A stretch of DNA of 37,304 nt from Deltaproteobacteria bacterium RIFOXYA12_FULL_58_15 (GCA_001798605.1 MGST01000223.1:1-37304), one strand, 5' to 3'. Shown: positions 7,378 to 16,288, numbered from the stretch's first letter. Made by a program: numbers and translations. The notes: a model not told the origin generated them from the sequence alone.

Positions 7378-9096
7378 ATGAAGTCCCAATGCAATCGTGG
7401 GGGCATCGCGCTTTGTGTGTCGTCTCTGTTTGTGTGGTCTGCCTGTGGTGACGATGAGGCCAAACCCGGCCCTGACAGTTCCAGCACCAAATTGGTGGCG
7501 TCCAAGGGGGGCAGTGCCAAGAGTGCAGATGGTGGTCTTGAGCTGATTGTTTGGCCAGGTGCCTTGTCCCAGGATGCGACGGTCATCATCGAGACAGGCA
7601 TTCCTTCGCCGGCACCCGTGGCAACCATCGGGGCGCTCTACCGGATTCGTCTGGAGCCGCCAGCAACCACCGTGTCCGATGCACAAATCACCTTCTTCGT
7701 CTTGGCGACGAGCCTGGGCAACACCAATCCGCAGTATGACCTGCGAGTGGGCCACCGCTTGACCCAATCGGGCCCCTTTGGCGAAGTTCTCAAGGGTGAT
7801 TACGATCCGGGGTCGTACACCATCATTGTCAACAGTCTCTACGATTTTGCCCTCATCGATGAGCAAGTCTATCGCGCGTGCCTCTGCGCCTTGGGCACAT
7901 GCAACCAAGGGACTTGCGCCGAGCCGGCAGTCGTCTGTGGTGATGAGTACACGCCGCCACCGTGGAGCAGTGACGGGACCTGCGATGGTGGCTCCTGCGC
8001 CAGTTGGTCACCCACGTCATCACTCACTGAATTGGACGCAATCCACAGCCTGTATGTGCAACCGCACGTGGCGGTCGACGCAAATGGGACTCCGTGGTTG
8101 ACCTACACGAGCGCCGGTACCGATGATCTCGATATCTTCCTCGTGAAACTCGATACTGCGGGGGCCGTGACCTTCGGCCCAATTCAAGTGAACACGACCG
8201 ATGCGGCGGGACAGAACGAGCCGCGCATCGCTGTCCGCGGTGACGGCAGCGGAATTGTTTGCTGGGGTTCATCGAACGATGTGGGCAATCAAGGCTTTGC
8301 GCGCACTTTTGATGCCAGCGGTACTCTTGGCCCAGAGCACGAGATTGTCATGGGGGCGAAGAGCGTCTGGCGTCCGGCCTGTGCCGTTTTCGGTGATGGC
8401 TACGTGGCGGCGGGTGACCGTGGCAACGACGCAGAGAACAACAACGAGATATGGGTCACAGCACTCGACCTTCAGGGGGCGCCCATTGGCGATGCCGTGC
8501 GGGTCAGCCAGCTCGGGGACAACTATGAGACGGATGGCACCGTAACGCGTTCTGAGTTGGCCGTCGATGCCAATGGCTCCATCGGTGTCAGCTGGCAGCG
8601 GTTGTTTGTCGACAAGGCATCCGTTCGTTTTCTCAACTGCGGATTGCGCCCGCTCTCCTACGAGATAGACCTCGGGACGCTCGTCTTGGGTGATTTCGCA
8701 TCTGTAGCATCGCTCGGACAGGGTTTTCTGGTGGCGTGGAGTGACCCACAAACCAGCAGCAAGAGTCGGATCATGGGACGGGTTTACGACTCTTCGGGTA
8801 TGCCCTCTGGCGGCAACGTGCAGTTGACCGAAGAGGGCTCTGGTCTGCGGGTGACGCCGGTCGCGAGCTGTGTCGACGCCACCACGTGTTCACTCATATG
8901 GATGACCGTCTCCGGGAATGCGGCGCATCGGTGGATCGACCTCGGCGGCGGCGGACACGGCAGTGAGACGACCCTCACCTCAAACGGTCAGCCCAACTAC
9001 TTGGTGTCGACGATGGCGACCCACTACGGCGCGTGGTTCTTCTGGGTGGAGAATTCTCCCTACCGGATCCGCGGTGCCAGCGTTGCTCTGCCTTGA
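7378..9096 (+). CDS. Lipoprotein of unknown function, 572 residues
   Basis: AGGAG lies 8 bases before the ATG. The signal peptide ends in a lipobox-like WSAC (Cys23), followed by an acidic linker (GDDEAKPGPDS), suggesting an anchored lipoprotein. Residues ~35-150 form a beta-rich domain resembling ZU5-like modules ('GGLELIVWPGAL'). A Cys-rich hinge follows (residues ~165-205: ACLCALGTCNQGTC, CDGGSC). The rest holds repeated segments of the type 'VAVDANGTPWLTYTS', 'LAVDANGSIGVSWQR' and 'GFLVAWSD', consistent with a beta-propeller-like fold. No catalytic motif is evident. It is likely co-transcribed with the DUF2147 gene. It ends 10 bp from the convergent glycosyltransferase gene. The function is not recognised. 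Confidence 0.8.
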   Translation: MKSQCNRGGIALCVSSLFVWSACGDDEAKPGPDSSSTKLVASKGGSAKSADGGLELIVWPGALSQDATVIIETGIPSPAPVATIGALYRIRLEPPATTVSDAQITFFVLATSLGNTNPQYDLRVGHRLTQSGPFGEVLKGDYDPGSYTIIVNSLYDFALIDEQVYRACLCALGTCNQGTCAEPAVVCGDEYTPPPWSSDGTCDGGSCASWSPTSSLTELDAIHSLYVQPHVAVDANGTPWLTYTSAGTDDLDIFLVKLDTAGAVTFGPIQVNTTDAAGQNEPRIAVRGDGSGIVCWGSSNDVGNQGFARTFDASGTLGPEHEIVMGAKSVWRPACAVFGDGYVAAGDRGNDAENNNEIWVTALDLQGAPIGDAVRVSQLGDNYETDGTVTRSELAVDANGSIGVSWQRLFVDKASVRFLNCGLRPLSYEIDLGTLVLGDFASVASLGQGFLVAWSDPQTSSKSRIMGRVYDSSGMPSGGNVQLTEEGSGLRVTPVASCVDATTCSLIWMTVSGNAAHRWIDLGGGGHGSETTLTSNGQPNYLVSTMATHYGAWFFWVENSPYRIRGASVALP

Positions 9097-9106
9097 TCTC
9101 GGCGCG

Positions 9107-10156
9107 TCAACGCTCGAGAGTTTCTAGCCACGCGCAAATCTTTGCGAGCCATTGCATCCGATCGCAGTGCTGCAGCTCGACCCAGGTGTGTGGGGCCTCT
9201 CCATAGCCGTAGCGACGCGGATCCGTGCTGACGAAGATGCCGCAGGTGGGAGTGCCGGTGCCGACGGCGATGTGCATAGGTCCAGTGTCACAGGTGATGA
9301 CGCCGCGGGCTGCGGCCATGGTGGTTGCGAGCTCCCACAGATTCGTGGGCGGTGCGGGAGTGCCACATCTGCGTGCTGCGTCTCTCGCGACCTCGACCTC
9401 TCGGGGACCGTAAGTGATCACGGGAGTGAAACCGGCATTGGCGACGGAGTCTATGATGGCGGCGTAGGCATCGGCGTCCAGCATCTTGTCCTTGGTGCGG
9501 GCGCCGACGTTGATCACCACGAAGTTTGGGGAGACGTCCCGCAAGAAGGCCGCCACTTCTGACGAAGGGTCGAGCGCCGGGATGTTGTCGAAGAACACTC
9601 GCCGGGAGAGGGGGCCATCTCCCAGGGGGGTGAGCAATGCCAGGCGAAGATCGATCTCGTGGGCATGGGGATTCTCTATGTGCACGGGTGCGGAGAACGC
9701 GCGGCCAAAGGGAGGATGGTCGGTGCCTATGGTGTGGCGGGCACCGGACAGGCGAACGAGGATGGCTTGGGTCGCCGATGGATCCGTTGGGTTGGAGGCG
9801 TCCATGGCGAGGTCGTAGCACCTGTGGCGAAGGGCAAAGGGAGTGCGCAACGGGCCGTCTGCGGCCATGAGAGCCTTTTTTCTAAAGGGGATGATTTCAT
9901 CAATGCAGCTGTGGCCATCGAGGAGGGCGCGACCTTTGACGCTCGCGAGGAGCTCAATCCGTCCTTGGGGGAACCGCTGGCGAAGTGTGTCGAGCAATGG
10001 AACCAAGAGCAGTAGGTTGCCAATCCGTTCGTCCAGTCGGACCACGAGGATGCGGGGCGCGTTCGGTAGATCAACGGGCCTTCTCCGGACCCCAAAAAAC
10101 AGGGAGACGAGACCAACCAGGAGGTGGCGCCCCCATAGCTCGAGCGCCTTGAGCAT
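9107..10156 (-). CDS. Glycosyltransferase family 9 (heptosyltransferase-like)
   Basis: The 349-residue protein has the GT9 layout. 'RILVVRLDERIGNLLL' near residue 38 is the N-terminal Rossmann-like strand and loop. 'NVGARTKDK' near the middle starts the nucleotide-sugar-binding half. 'VITCDTGPMHIAVGTGTPT' near residue 300 corresponds to the conserved D-T/S-G-P-x-H-x-A-x-A segment. Known members add heptose or related sugars to LPS core or other surface glycans at the inner face of the cytoplasmic membrane; the donor here is not determinable. The frame extends upstream, but the ATG at 10156 overlaps the stop of pgsA as TGATG, and the extension would lie wholly inside pgsA. It is the last gene of the nadB operon. 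Confidence 0.8.
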   Translation of the reverse strand: MLKALELWGRHLLVGLVSLFFGVRRRPVDLPNAPRILVVRLDERIGNLLLLVPLLDTLRQRFPQGRIELLASVKGRALLDGHSCIDEIIPFRKKALMAADGPLRTPFALRHRCYDLAMDASNPTDPSATQAILVRLSGARHTIGTDHPPFGRAFSAPVHIENPHAHEIDLRLALLTPLGDGPLSRRVFFDNIPALDPSSEVAAFLRDVSPNFVVINVGARTKDKMLDADAYAAIIDSVANAGFTPVITYGPREVEVARDAARRCGTPAPPTNLWELATTMAAARGVITCDTGPMHIAVGTGTPTCGIFVSTDPRRYGYGEAPHTWVELQHCDRMQWLAKICAWLETLER

Positions 10157-10749
10157 CAGGTTGACTTGGTGTTGCTTTGGACGCCGCGAACAAAGCCGCG
10201 GATGTAGCCAAATCCGCTGGTGAGGGAGAAAACGACGGAGAGGAAGGTGATCCACAGGCCGATCAAGTGGAAGCTTACCTGCTCCTGAATGGGGCCGAAG
10301 TTGATGACATACTCGTAGTGCAACAAGAGCCCGCACATGCCGATGGTGGCGAACGTGGTCTTGATTTTGCCGCCTTCCTTGGCGTCGATGACGATGCCCT
10401 CACTCATGGCGATGGCCCGCAGGCCTGTGATGGTGAGCTCGCGCACCAAAACAATCATGACCAACCATGGTGGAACCCGCGGTCCGGGCAGTTGCAGCAA
10501 CGCCACCATGGTGACCAGATAGAAGAGCTTGTCCGAAAGGGGGTCGAGAAATTTCCCCAGAATTGTAACCTGGTTGGTGCGGCGGGCGATGGCACCGTCA
10601 ATCAAGTCAGTAATCCCGGCGATGGCATAGATGACCGTGGCCCAGAAACACGTGTGGGCGCTCTCGATCCCTGGCCAGATGAGTATGACAATCACTGGAA
10701 TTGCGGCAATGCGCGCCAGGGAAAGGAGGTTGGGGATGTTTCTCCACAT
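10156..10749 (-). CDS. pgsA: CDP-diacylglycerol-glycerol-3-phosphate 3-phosphatidyltransferase
   Basis: This 197-residue membrane enzyme has the complete CDP-alcohol phosphatidyltransferase signature D-x2-DG-x2-AR-x8-G-x3-D-x3-D at about residues 48-74 (DLIDGAIARR...GKFLDPLSDK) and several hydrophobic segments. The N-terminal 'NIPNLLSLARI' is typical of PgsA. The enzyme makes phosphatidylglycerophosphate from CDP-diacylglycerol and glycerol-3-phosphate, the first committed step to phosphatidylglycerol, in the inner membrane. The length is normal for PgsA. The start overlaps the preceding transglycosylase stop by one base (TGATG), and its stop overlaps the glycosyltransferase start the same way. 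A different CDP-alcohol transferase is possible but less likely. Confidence 0.9.
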   Translation of the reverse strand: MWRNIPNLLSLARIAAIPVIVILIWPGIESAHTCFWATVIYAIAGITDLIDGAIARRTNQVTILGKFLDPLSDKLFYLVTMVALLQLPGPRVPPWLVMIVLVRELTITGLRAIAMSEGIVIDAKEGGKIKTTFATIGMCGLLLHYEYVINFGPIQEQVSFHLIGLWITFLSVVFSLTSGFGYIRGFVRGVQSNTKST

Positions 10750-11384
10750 CAGCGTGCTCCAGCCTTCCAGGTCGACAGGTAGTGACGATAGAGCGCCAAG
10801 ACTCTGCGTACGTAGCGTTGGGTCTCATCGATCGCCGGGACGGCACCGCCGGCATTTTCGACGTTCTTGGGGCCGGCGTTGTACGCAGCCACTGTCAGGC
10901 GAACGTTGCCATCAAAGTGATTTGCCATCACCCTCAGATAGCGTGCGCCGCCGTAGACGTTATCACGGCAATCGAAGGGTTCGATGACATGCATGGCCCG
11001 TGCTGTCGAAGGGATGAGCTGCATCAACCCCTGAGCACCTGCATGAGACACCGCAGCGGCTTCGAAGCTTGATTCCACCGCGATCACTGCTTTGACCAGG
11101 GCCGGTGGCAGACTGTAGTAACGGGCGGCCTCGATGATGAGGTCATCGTAGCGAGTAACGTCAGTACGGTGGACCTTCTGCATCTTGCCGAGGTCGTCGC
11201 GCCAGGTGAAGGTGTTCTCCTTGCCCTCGAGAGGGTAGGGGCGAGAGCGCGGGTCATCGCTGATGTTGGTTAGGTGCAGCACACCCTCTTTATCCACAAA
11301 GGAGTATACGGCCGCCAATGTGGGGGCTGCGCGGAGCGTGGTCACAATGGCGCAAGCAAGCGTGGCAATGCGCAAGGACCTCAT
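10749..11384 (-). CDS. Lytic transglycosylase (SLT domain) with DUF4124-like N-terminus
   Basis: The 211-residue exported protein has a signal peptide ending near 'PTLA|AVY'. A DUF4124-like strand pair ('YSFVDKEGVLHLTN') follows, then an SLT domain. The SLT catalytic glutamate is in 'AVESSF', followed by 'GAQGLMQLIPSTA' and 'AAYNAGP', the hallmark motifs of soluble lytic transglycosylases that cleave the MurNAc-GlcNAc bond with 1,6-anhydro formation. The start at 11384 is preferred over the upstream ATG because it overlaps the nadB stop as ATGA and the signal peptide begins there. It acts in the periplasm on peptidoglycan. Its place between NAD and phospholipid genes is organisational; no functional link is evident. 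Confidence 0.9.
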   Translation of the reverse strand: MRSLRIATLACAIVTTLRAAPTLAAVYSFVDKEGVLHLTNISDDPRSRPYPLEGKENTFTWRDDLGKMQKVHRTDVTRYDDLIIEAARYYSLPPALVKAVIAVESSFEAAAVSHAGAQGLMQLIPSTARAMHVIEPFDCRDNVYGGARYLRVMANHFDGNVRLTVAAYNAGPKNVENAGGAVPAIDETQRYVRRVLALYRHYLSTWKAGAR

Positions 11385-13000
11385 GCGGGACTCCCATCGT
11401 CGAGTACGATCGTGCCGTTGATTCCGCGGTGAGCGACGGTGTCGTGGCACCAGGCATCAGAGGTTTCAGGTGTGGACGTGTTGTAATGGAGTCCGCGACT
11501 CTCGCGCCTGTGCGAGGCGCTTGCAATAATGAGCTGTGCCACCGTGGCAATGTTGCGCAGCTCCACGAGGTTGTGGGTGAGCTTGAAGTTCCAGTAGTAC
11601 TCGTGAATCTCTTCCCGCAAAGCGTTGATCCGGCGGGCTGCCCGTTCGAGGCGTTTGTCCGAGCGAACGATGCCGACGTAATTCCACATGGCGCGGCGCA
11701 GCTCATCCCAGTTGTGTGACACCACCACCATCTCGTCGGGGTCCGCAGCATTTCCGGGATCCCACTCGGGAATCGGCGGGGGCTCCTCGGCACCGGTGGC
11801 AAACTCCACCATCGAGCGCGCGGCACGTTCGGAGATCACCGCAGCCTCGAGCAGGGAGTTGGAGGCGAGTCGGTTGGCACCGTGCAGACCTGTGCACGCG
11901 GTTTCCCCAGCGGCCCACAGGCCGGCGAGATTGGTGGCACCGGTGGCATCGGTGCGGATGCCACCGCAGGCGTAGTGAGCAGCGGGCACCACGGGAATGG
12001 GCATCTTGGTCATGTCGATGCCCAGGGCGAGGCAGGCGGTGTGGATATTGGGGAAGCGGGTTGCCACGAACGCTGGATCCCGATGCGTCATGTCGAGCAA
12101 GACGAAGTCATCTCCGGTGCGCTTCAGATCCTGGTCGATGGCGCGGGCGACAATGTCTCGAGGTGCCAAATCCCCTAGCGGGTGCACGCCCCGCATCAGA
12201 CGGGAACCGTCCTTGCGCCGGAGGACCGCACCTTCGCCGCGCAGGGATTCGCTGATGAGGAATGACTTGGCCTGTGGGTGGAAGAGACAGGTGGGATGGA
12301 ATTGAAAGAACTCCATGTTGGCGATAGCAGCGCCGGCGCGAAACGCCATGGCCACGCCACCACCTGTCGCGACATCGGGATTCGAGGTGTACAGGTAGGT
12401 CTTCCCTGCACCGCCGGTGGCTACCAAGGTCGCCTTACTGCGAAATGTGATGACGTTGCCACTTTGGCTGTCGAGAACGTAGGCACCGAGGCAACGGTCG
12501 TCGGAGCCGCGGCCGATGCGCCGGGAGGTGACGAGGTCGACGGCGATGTGATCCGTGAGCAGAGTGAGATTGCTCTGCGCAGCAGCGTGATAGGTCAGCG
12601 CTCGCATCAGCTCCCGACCTGTCAGGTCCTTGGCGTGGAGGATGCGTCGTGCTGAGTGCCCACCCTCACGGGTGAGATCATATTCTCCGGCGGTTTGGTC
12701 GAACTTCACGCCCAGCGAGACCAGTCTCTCGATGGCGTTTGCACCGTCCGCGATGATCGAGCGGACGACGTCCTCACGACACAAACCCGCTCCCGCGGTG
12801 AGGGTGTCGTTGACGTGGGCTTCGGTGCTGTCTGCGTCGGAGGTGACGGCCGCAATGCCACCTTGGGCGTTGTTCGTCGCTGTTTCGAAGAGGCCGCGCT
12901 TGGTGACGACGACCACTCGGCCGTGTTCTGCGAGCCGCAAGCCAGCGTTGAGCCCAGCGAGGCCGCTACCGAGGACGAGAAAGTCACAATCGACTGCCAT
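11381..13000 (-). CDS. nadB: L-aspartate oxidase
   Basis: This 539-residue flavoprotein oxidises L-aspartate to iminoaspartate, the first step of de novo NAD synthesis. An FAD-binding 'VLGSGLAGLNAGLRLAE' lies at the N-terminus. 'TNNAQGGIAAV', 'EGGHSARRILHAKDLTG', 'FFQFHPTCL', 'HYACGGI' and 'GLHGANRLASNSLLEA' follow in the order seen in NadB and fumarate-reductase-type flavoproteins. The C-terminal helical domain is present, and the length matches NadB. The ATG at 13000 is chosen over 13036 because the FAD strand begins five residues later. nadA and nadC are not in the window. It is the first gene of a four-gene overlapping operon (nadB, transglycosylase, pgsA, GT9). Confidence 0.95.
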   Translation of the reverse strand: MAVDCDFLVLGSGLAGLNAGLRLAEHGRVVVVTKRGLFETATNNAQGGIAAVTSDADSTEAHVNDTLTAGAGLCREDVVRSIIADGANAIERLVSLGVKFDQTAGEYDLTREGGHSARRILHAKDLTGRELMRALTYHAAAQSNLTLLTDHIAVDLVTSRRIGRGSDDRCLGAYVLDSQSGNVITFRSKATLVATGGAGKTYLYTSNPDVATGGGVAMAFRAGAAIANMEFFQFHPTCLFHPQAKSFLISESLRGEGAVLRRKDGSRLMRGVHPLGDLAPRDIVARAIDQDLKRTGDDFVLLDMTHRDPAFVATRFPNIHTACLALGIDMTKMPIPVVPAAHYACGGIRTDATGATNLAGLWAAGETACTGLHGANRLASNSLLEAAVISERAARSMVEFATGAEEPPPIPEWDPGNAADPDEMVVVSHNWDELRRAMWNYVGIVRSDKRLERAARRINALREEIHEYYWNFKLTHNLVELRNIATVAQLIIASASHRRESRGLHYNTSTPETSDAWCHDTVAHRGINGTIVLDDGSPA

Positions 13001-13104
13001 GATCACCCTATAGACGGTAAAAAAACCCAGACACAATAGGATTCATCAACTTAATGACGTGCCCGGCACCTCGCTTCTCCAATTGGCGTGCCTATCTTTT
13101 ACCC

Positions 13105-13341
13105 ATGGATATTAGCCGCACGCTCTTCATCGCCGGCCTTTCTCTCCTTGTGGCCGGCGCGTCCTGTACCAGCTTCAAGAAAGCGCTGGATCGATTCGGA
13201 GTGAACGACATCGCTGAAGAGATGACAAATCGCGGTGCCCCGGGCAATCCGGAAGTTTTCCGTGCTCTGATTGCATCGCACGATCTCGCTCGTGATACGG
13301 CGCCCATGGGCGGTGACGTTCGCGACGAGGATAGACCGTGA
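13105..13341 (+). CDS. Small putative lipoprotein
   Basis: This is a 78-residue frame divergent from nadB. From the ATG at 13105 it reads a short hydrophobic signal (LFIAGLSLLVAGASC) with a lipobox-like AGASC at about residues 17-21, then about 57 polar residues with no recognised domain. An earlier in-frame ATG at 13054 would put the signal peptide too far in. No good Shine-Dalgarno is seen before 13105, which lowers confidence. Its stop is immediately followed by remnants of a decayed gene pair. Confidence 0.5.
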   Translation: MDISRTLFIAGLSLLVAGASCTSFKKALDRFGVNDIAEEMTNRGAPGNPEVFRALIASHDLARDTAPMGGDVRDEDRP

Positions 13342-13559
13342 CCGAAGCAGCTCGGCAATTGAAGTTGAAGCCGAGGTAGCTCCCTATCGCCATCTGTCGA
13401 TGAATGAACGGGGAGAGCTTATCTCTGAGCTGTGCGCTTCTGCATGGGCAGTTCTGACAGCTCGGTCCGATTTTCAGCGGGTCTTGCAATGGCGCGATCC
13501 GCGACTTTGAAGAGAAGTGGCGTTCCCTGGCAGCCGCTTATCGCAAGGCCAACCAGTGA
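13338..13559 (+). pseudogene. Frameshifted small protein, probable partner of a nucleotidyltransferase
   Basis: A readable segment runs 'APYRHLSMNERGELISEL' then 'CASAWAVLTARSDFQRVLQW', then 'RDP', and the frame hits a stop at 13508. If one base is added near 13500, the neighbouring frame continues 'DFEEKWRSLAAAYRKANQ' and stops with a TGA that overlaps a GTG start for the next gene (GTGA at 13556-13559). The N-terminus may also be out of frame: GTG at 13338, overlapping the lipoprotein stop, reads 'VTEAAR' before losing the frame. From memory, short proteins of the 'Y-x2-L-S-x2-E-R' type precede nucleotidyltransferase genes. The decay is read from sequence; the family is inference. Confidence 0.45.
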
Positions 13560-13693
13560 ATCCCGCCCAGATCGCAGTCCGTCTCGCCGAGGTCCTATCG
13601 AGCAGAGATATCCCGTATGCGATTGGAGGTGCAATTGCCTACGGTTACTGGGCTGTTGCCCAGCCATCGCCAACAAATCACGGCCAAGCGTAG
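13556..13693 (+). pseudogene. Nucleotidyltransferase N-terminal remnant, cut before the catalytic DxD
   Basis: From GTG 13556 the frame gives 45 residues, including 'LAEVLSSRDIPYAIGGAIAY' and 'GYWAVAQ'. This looks like the first helix, strand and GG/GS-type loop of MNT/AbiEii-like nucleotidyltransferase folds, where an R-x-T-x-D-I-D catalytic segment should follow. Instead the frame ends within about 15 residues, inside the 3' end of the oppositely oriented lipoprotein gene (stop at 13678). The truncation point is therefore near 13665-13680. It is coupled to the preceding broken gene by GTGA. It is not expected to be functional. Confidence 0.5.
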
Positions 13694-16233
13694 GCAGCCA
13701 CACCCTGAGCGGTGGCAAGCCACTTGACCCCGTTCGCATCGATGGTGATTCGGCGCACCTGGGCATCCGGGATGCCATCGCGGTCGGCGCTGAAGGCGGT
13801 CCAAGAAGGCAGGACTTCATCTCGGCGCAGAACTGACGGCGCAACATTGGCAGGTGCGTCGAGGGCCACCCAAAGGATGTCCCTGCCTGCACCAGGGGTG
13901 CCCAGGGTTTTCACCTCGATGGCGAGGTGCAATACGGCGCTGCCCGGTGCCATCGGCGAACTCGCCGGTCGATACACCGTCCATGCATTGTTGCTGACGT
14001 CATACAACAGCAGGCTCGGACTCTCGGTGCCAAACCAGATTCCGTCCGATCCAACCAGCACGGTGTGAATGACCTCGTCGGACCCCAACATCGGTGTGTT
14101 GTTGTCGTCGAGTTGGGTCATCGCGCAGGTGTCAAAGGTCGGATCCCACCGGTAGGCATGATCGCCATTGGTCGCAATGAACAGGGCACCAGAGATGGGG
14201 TCGTAGGCAATGTCTTCGATGGTGGTGTCCTCGAGGCACTGGAGCCCTTGGCCTGGGAGGCCGAGTGGATCAGTCATGAACACCACTCCGTTGTCCGTGC
14301 CTGCTACGAGCACACCACCGGGAAGCACGGCAAGGGCGCGGGTTTCGGAGTCGGCGAAGTTATTGCCCTGCGGATTAATGTAATCTGGCACCAGCGTGCA
14401 CTCTACGGGGTTGGCCAGATCTTGCACGGCAAGTGAAAGATTTCCGCCTGCGCGGTCCTCGACGGGACAAATGATCAAACCGTCACTGGTAGCGAAGGCG
14501 ATGTAGTCATCTATCAGCGCAATGTCTCGCACCCGGGTCCCCTGGGACAGCGCATCCAATAGCTGGGTCAGGTCCTCCATGGAGCCAAAACCTGCGGGGT
14601 CGGAGGAAACCCCTGTCGCGTATGCGAGCGCGTTATCGCCACCGTCGGGTCTGTAGGCTACGTACATCGCGTCGCCACTGACGGCAAAAATGTCACGGAC
14701 ATCCCAAGTGTCGGTTCCCGCGACTGCCTGCGCCGTCTGCATTTGCGGTGCCACAACAACTTCATCCTCGACCATCGCGGAGGCACCACAGGAGTCGGTG
14801 ATCTTTGCCACCAGAGTGTGTCGGCCAAGACCGATCGCGGTGTCCCATACGGTGGTGAACTGGGTCGCGACAAAGGGATTGATGGTCGCCGGGGCTGCCA
14901 GCGCCGAGCCGGTGTGTGAGTCGAGGACCGTGAGAGTCATGTCCGCCCCCGGAGCAACGCGGTCTTCGGCGTCGTCTGTCGTGGTGGTGATCGAGATCGA
15001 TGTGACTTGAGTGGAGTCGGCAAACTCACCCTCCGCGGCGCGCACGTTGTTGCCCTGATCGTCGGCGATGCCATCGATGGTGATGGTGGGTAATGAGCTC
15101 ACCATGAACCCGACGCTGTCTGTGCCGGTTGCGCTCAGGCTATCGGTGACCACACACACGATGGTGTGGGCCTCACAGGCGGCGGCGCCTGGAAAAGTTG
15201 CGGTCAACTGGTCGACGCGGCCGGTTCCGGCTGGCGCCCCCGTCACGTCGTCGAAGTACCATTCTACCGTGAGGTCCAACGCGGGCTCATTCGCATCGCT
15301 GACCGTGGCGCTAACAGTCACGGTCTCTCCTGACGCAAATGCAGCACCGTTCGCGGGAGTGAGGATCTGACAGGTGGGTGGAGTGTTCGCGACGACCACG
15401 ATGTCGAGCTCTGCAAAGACAGTGCGTGATTGGGTGTCGGTGGCCTCCAAGCGCACCGAGTAGATACCGGTTTGCGCGAAGTTGAACGCGTAGGTCGACG
15501 TACACGTGGTCCCAGCACCGTTGCACGTCGTGGTGCCCGCGTCTTGCGTGCTCGTGACGTCGGGCGCCGTTACGGTCCATAGGATGGCTGCGGTGTCCAC
15601 CTGGTCGCCATCCATCTCTCGCACCCGGCCGCTGAGAGTGAGCTGGGCACTTTCCACGGGTTGTAGGTCGGCGACGCCGTCCTGGTCTGTGTCCACGGGG
15701 GCCCGGATATCGACCTCGACCGGCAGGTTGTCGACCACCTGGATGGTGATCTCATCGTTACCTATCCTCTCTCCATCATCGTACGCGAGCGCAATCACAT
15801 ATGCGCCCAGTTGGTCAAAGGTGTAGGCCAAAGTCGATGCCACCGACAAACCCACCCCGTTGACGTTTCCCTGACTCGAGCTCGTCGAGGCGTCCGGTGC
15901 GGTAATCGTCCATGCAATATTCTGAGCGAGGATGGTGGCATTGTCGGCAATTGTTCCTTGGAGATCGACGGTCGGCGCGGGATTCGGGCTCGCGAACAAC
16001 ACAAAGCTGCCGTCGGCGGGGTCTGTGATCACCACTTGCGGTGTTCCATTGATCGCAGTGTCTCCACCTTCCATACCGTTGTCGCCGGCCGTACCGTTGT
16101 CACCCCCGGCATTATCCGAATCGCCGTCGACGACAGGAGATGGGGCGGATCCAGCGCCGGGCTTTTTGTCGCCACAACCTGTCGCAAAGATGATTCCGCC
16201 CACAATCGTCAGAGCCATGCACCAGTCTCTCAT
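13678..16233 (-). CDS. Lipoprotein with Ig-like domains and a C-terminal propeller-like region
   Basis: The protein has 851 residues. GGGAGG lies just upstream of the ATG at 16233. The signal peptide ends in a lipobox-like ATGC (Cys20), and an acidic, Gly/Asn-rich linker follows (residues ~22-62). Residues ~65-430 hold four or so Ig/PKD-like beta-sandwich units marked by 'YTFDQLGAYVIALAYDD', 'YAFNFAQTGIYSVRLEATD' and 'CQILTPANGAAFASGETVT'. The C-terminal ~370 residues contain repeats such as 'DGIWFGTESPSLLLYD' and 'GVKWLATAQGVAAYAW', resembling the propeller blades of two-component-regulator-propeller proteins. It is probably surface or periplasmic and anchored in the outer membrane. The partner is unknown. 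It is third in a leftward operon. Confidence 0.8.
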   Translation of the reverse strand: MRDWCMALTIVGGIIFATGCGDKKPGAGSAPSPVVDGDSDNAGGDNGTAGDNGMEGGDTAINGTPQVVITDPADGSFVLFASPNPAPTVDLQGTIADNATILAQNIAWTITAPDASTSSSQGNVNGVGLSVASTLAYTFDQLGAYVIALAYDDGERIGNDEITIQVVDNLPVEVDIRAPVDTDQDGVADLQPVESAQLTLSGRVREMDGDQVDTAAILWTVTAPDVTSTQDAGTTTCNGAGTTCTSTYAFNFAQTGIYSVRLEATDTQSRTVFAELDIVVVANTPPTCQILTPANGAAFASGETVTVSATVSDANEPALDLTVEWYFDDVTGAPAGTGRVDQLTATFPGAAACEAHTIVCVVTDSLSATGTDSVGFMVSSLPTITIDGIADDQGNNVRAAEGEFADSTQVTSISITTTTDDAEDRVAPGADMTLTVLDSHTGSALAAPATINPFVATQFTTVWDTAIGLGRHTLVAKITDSCGASAMVEDEVVVAPQMQTAQAVAGTDTWDVRDIFAVSGDAMYVAYRPDGGDNALAYATGVSSDPAGFGSMEDLTQLLDALSQGTRVRDIALIDDYIAFATSDGLIICPVEDRAGGNLSLAVQDLANPVECTLVPDYINPQGNNFADSETRALAVLPGGVLVAGTDNGVVFMTDPLGLPGQGLQCLEDTTIEDIAYDPISGALFIATNGDHAYRWDPTFDTCAMTQLDDNNTPMLGSDEVIHTVLVGSDGIWFGTESPSLLLYDVSNNAWTVYRPASSPMAPGSAVLHLAIEVKTLGTPGAGRDILWVALDAPANVAPSVLRRDEVLPSWTAFSADRDGIPDAQVRRITIDANGVKWLATAQGVAAYAWP

Positions 16234-16256
16234 CGTGTCCTCCCGAACTTTTGAAT

Positions 16257-16288
16257 GCCTGTTTAGTTTTACGCCTGTTTAATTCTAC
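16257..16288. repeat. Two tandem 16-bp units upstream of a lipoprotein gene
   Basis: GCCTGTTTAGTTTTAC (16257-16272) is followed directly by GCCTGTTTAATTCTAC (16273-16288), 14 of 16 identical, with the first four bases of a third unit after it. The pair lies 24 bp upstream of the 851-residue lipoprotein start, in the 86-bp gap after the barrel-like gene. Confidence 0.85.

Noticed and set aside
6481..7908. Long minus-strand open frame (475 codons) across the DUF2147 and lipoprotein genes
   Set aside because: It spans three real coding or control regions including the 15-bp repeats, has no recognisable domain, and the plus-strand genes have clear starts and families.
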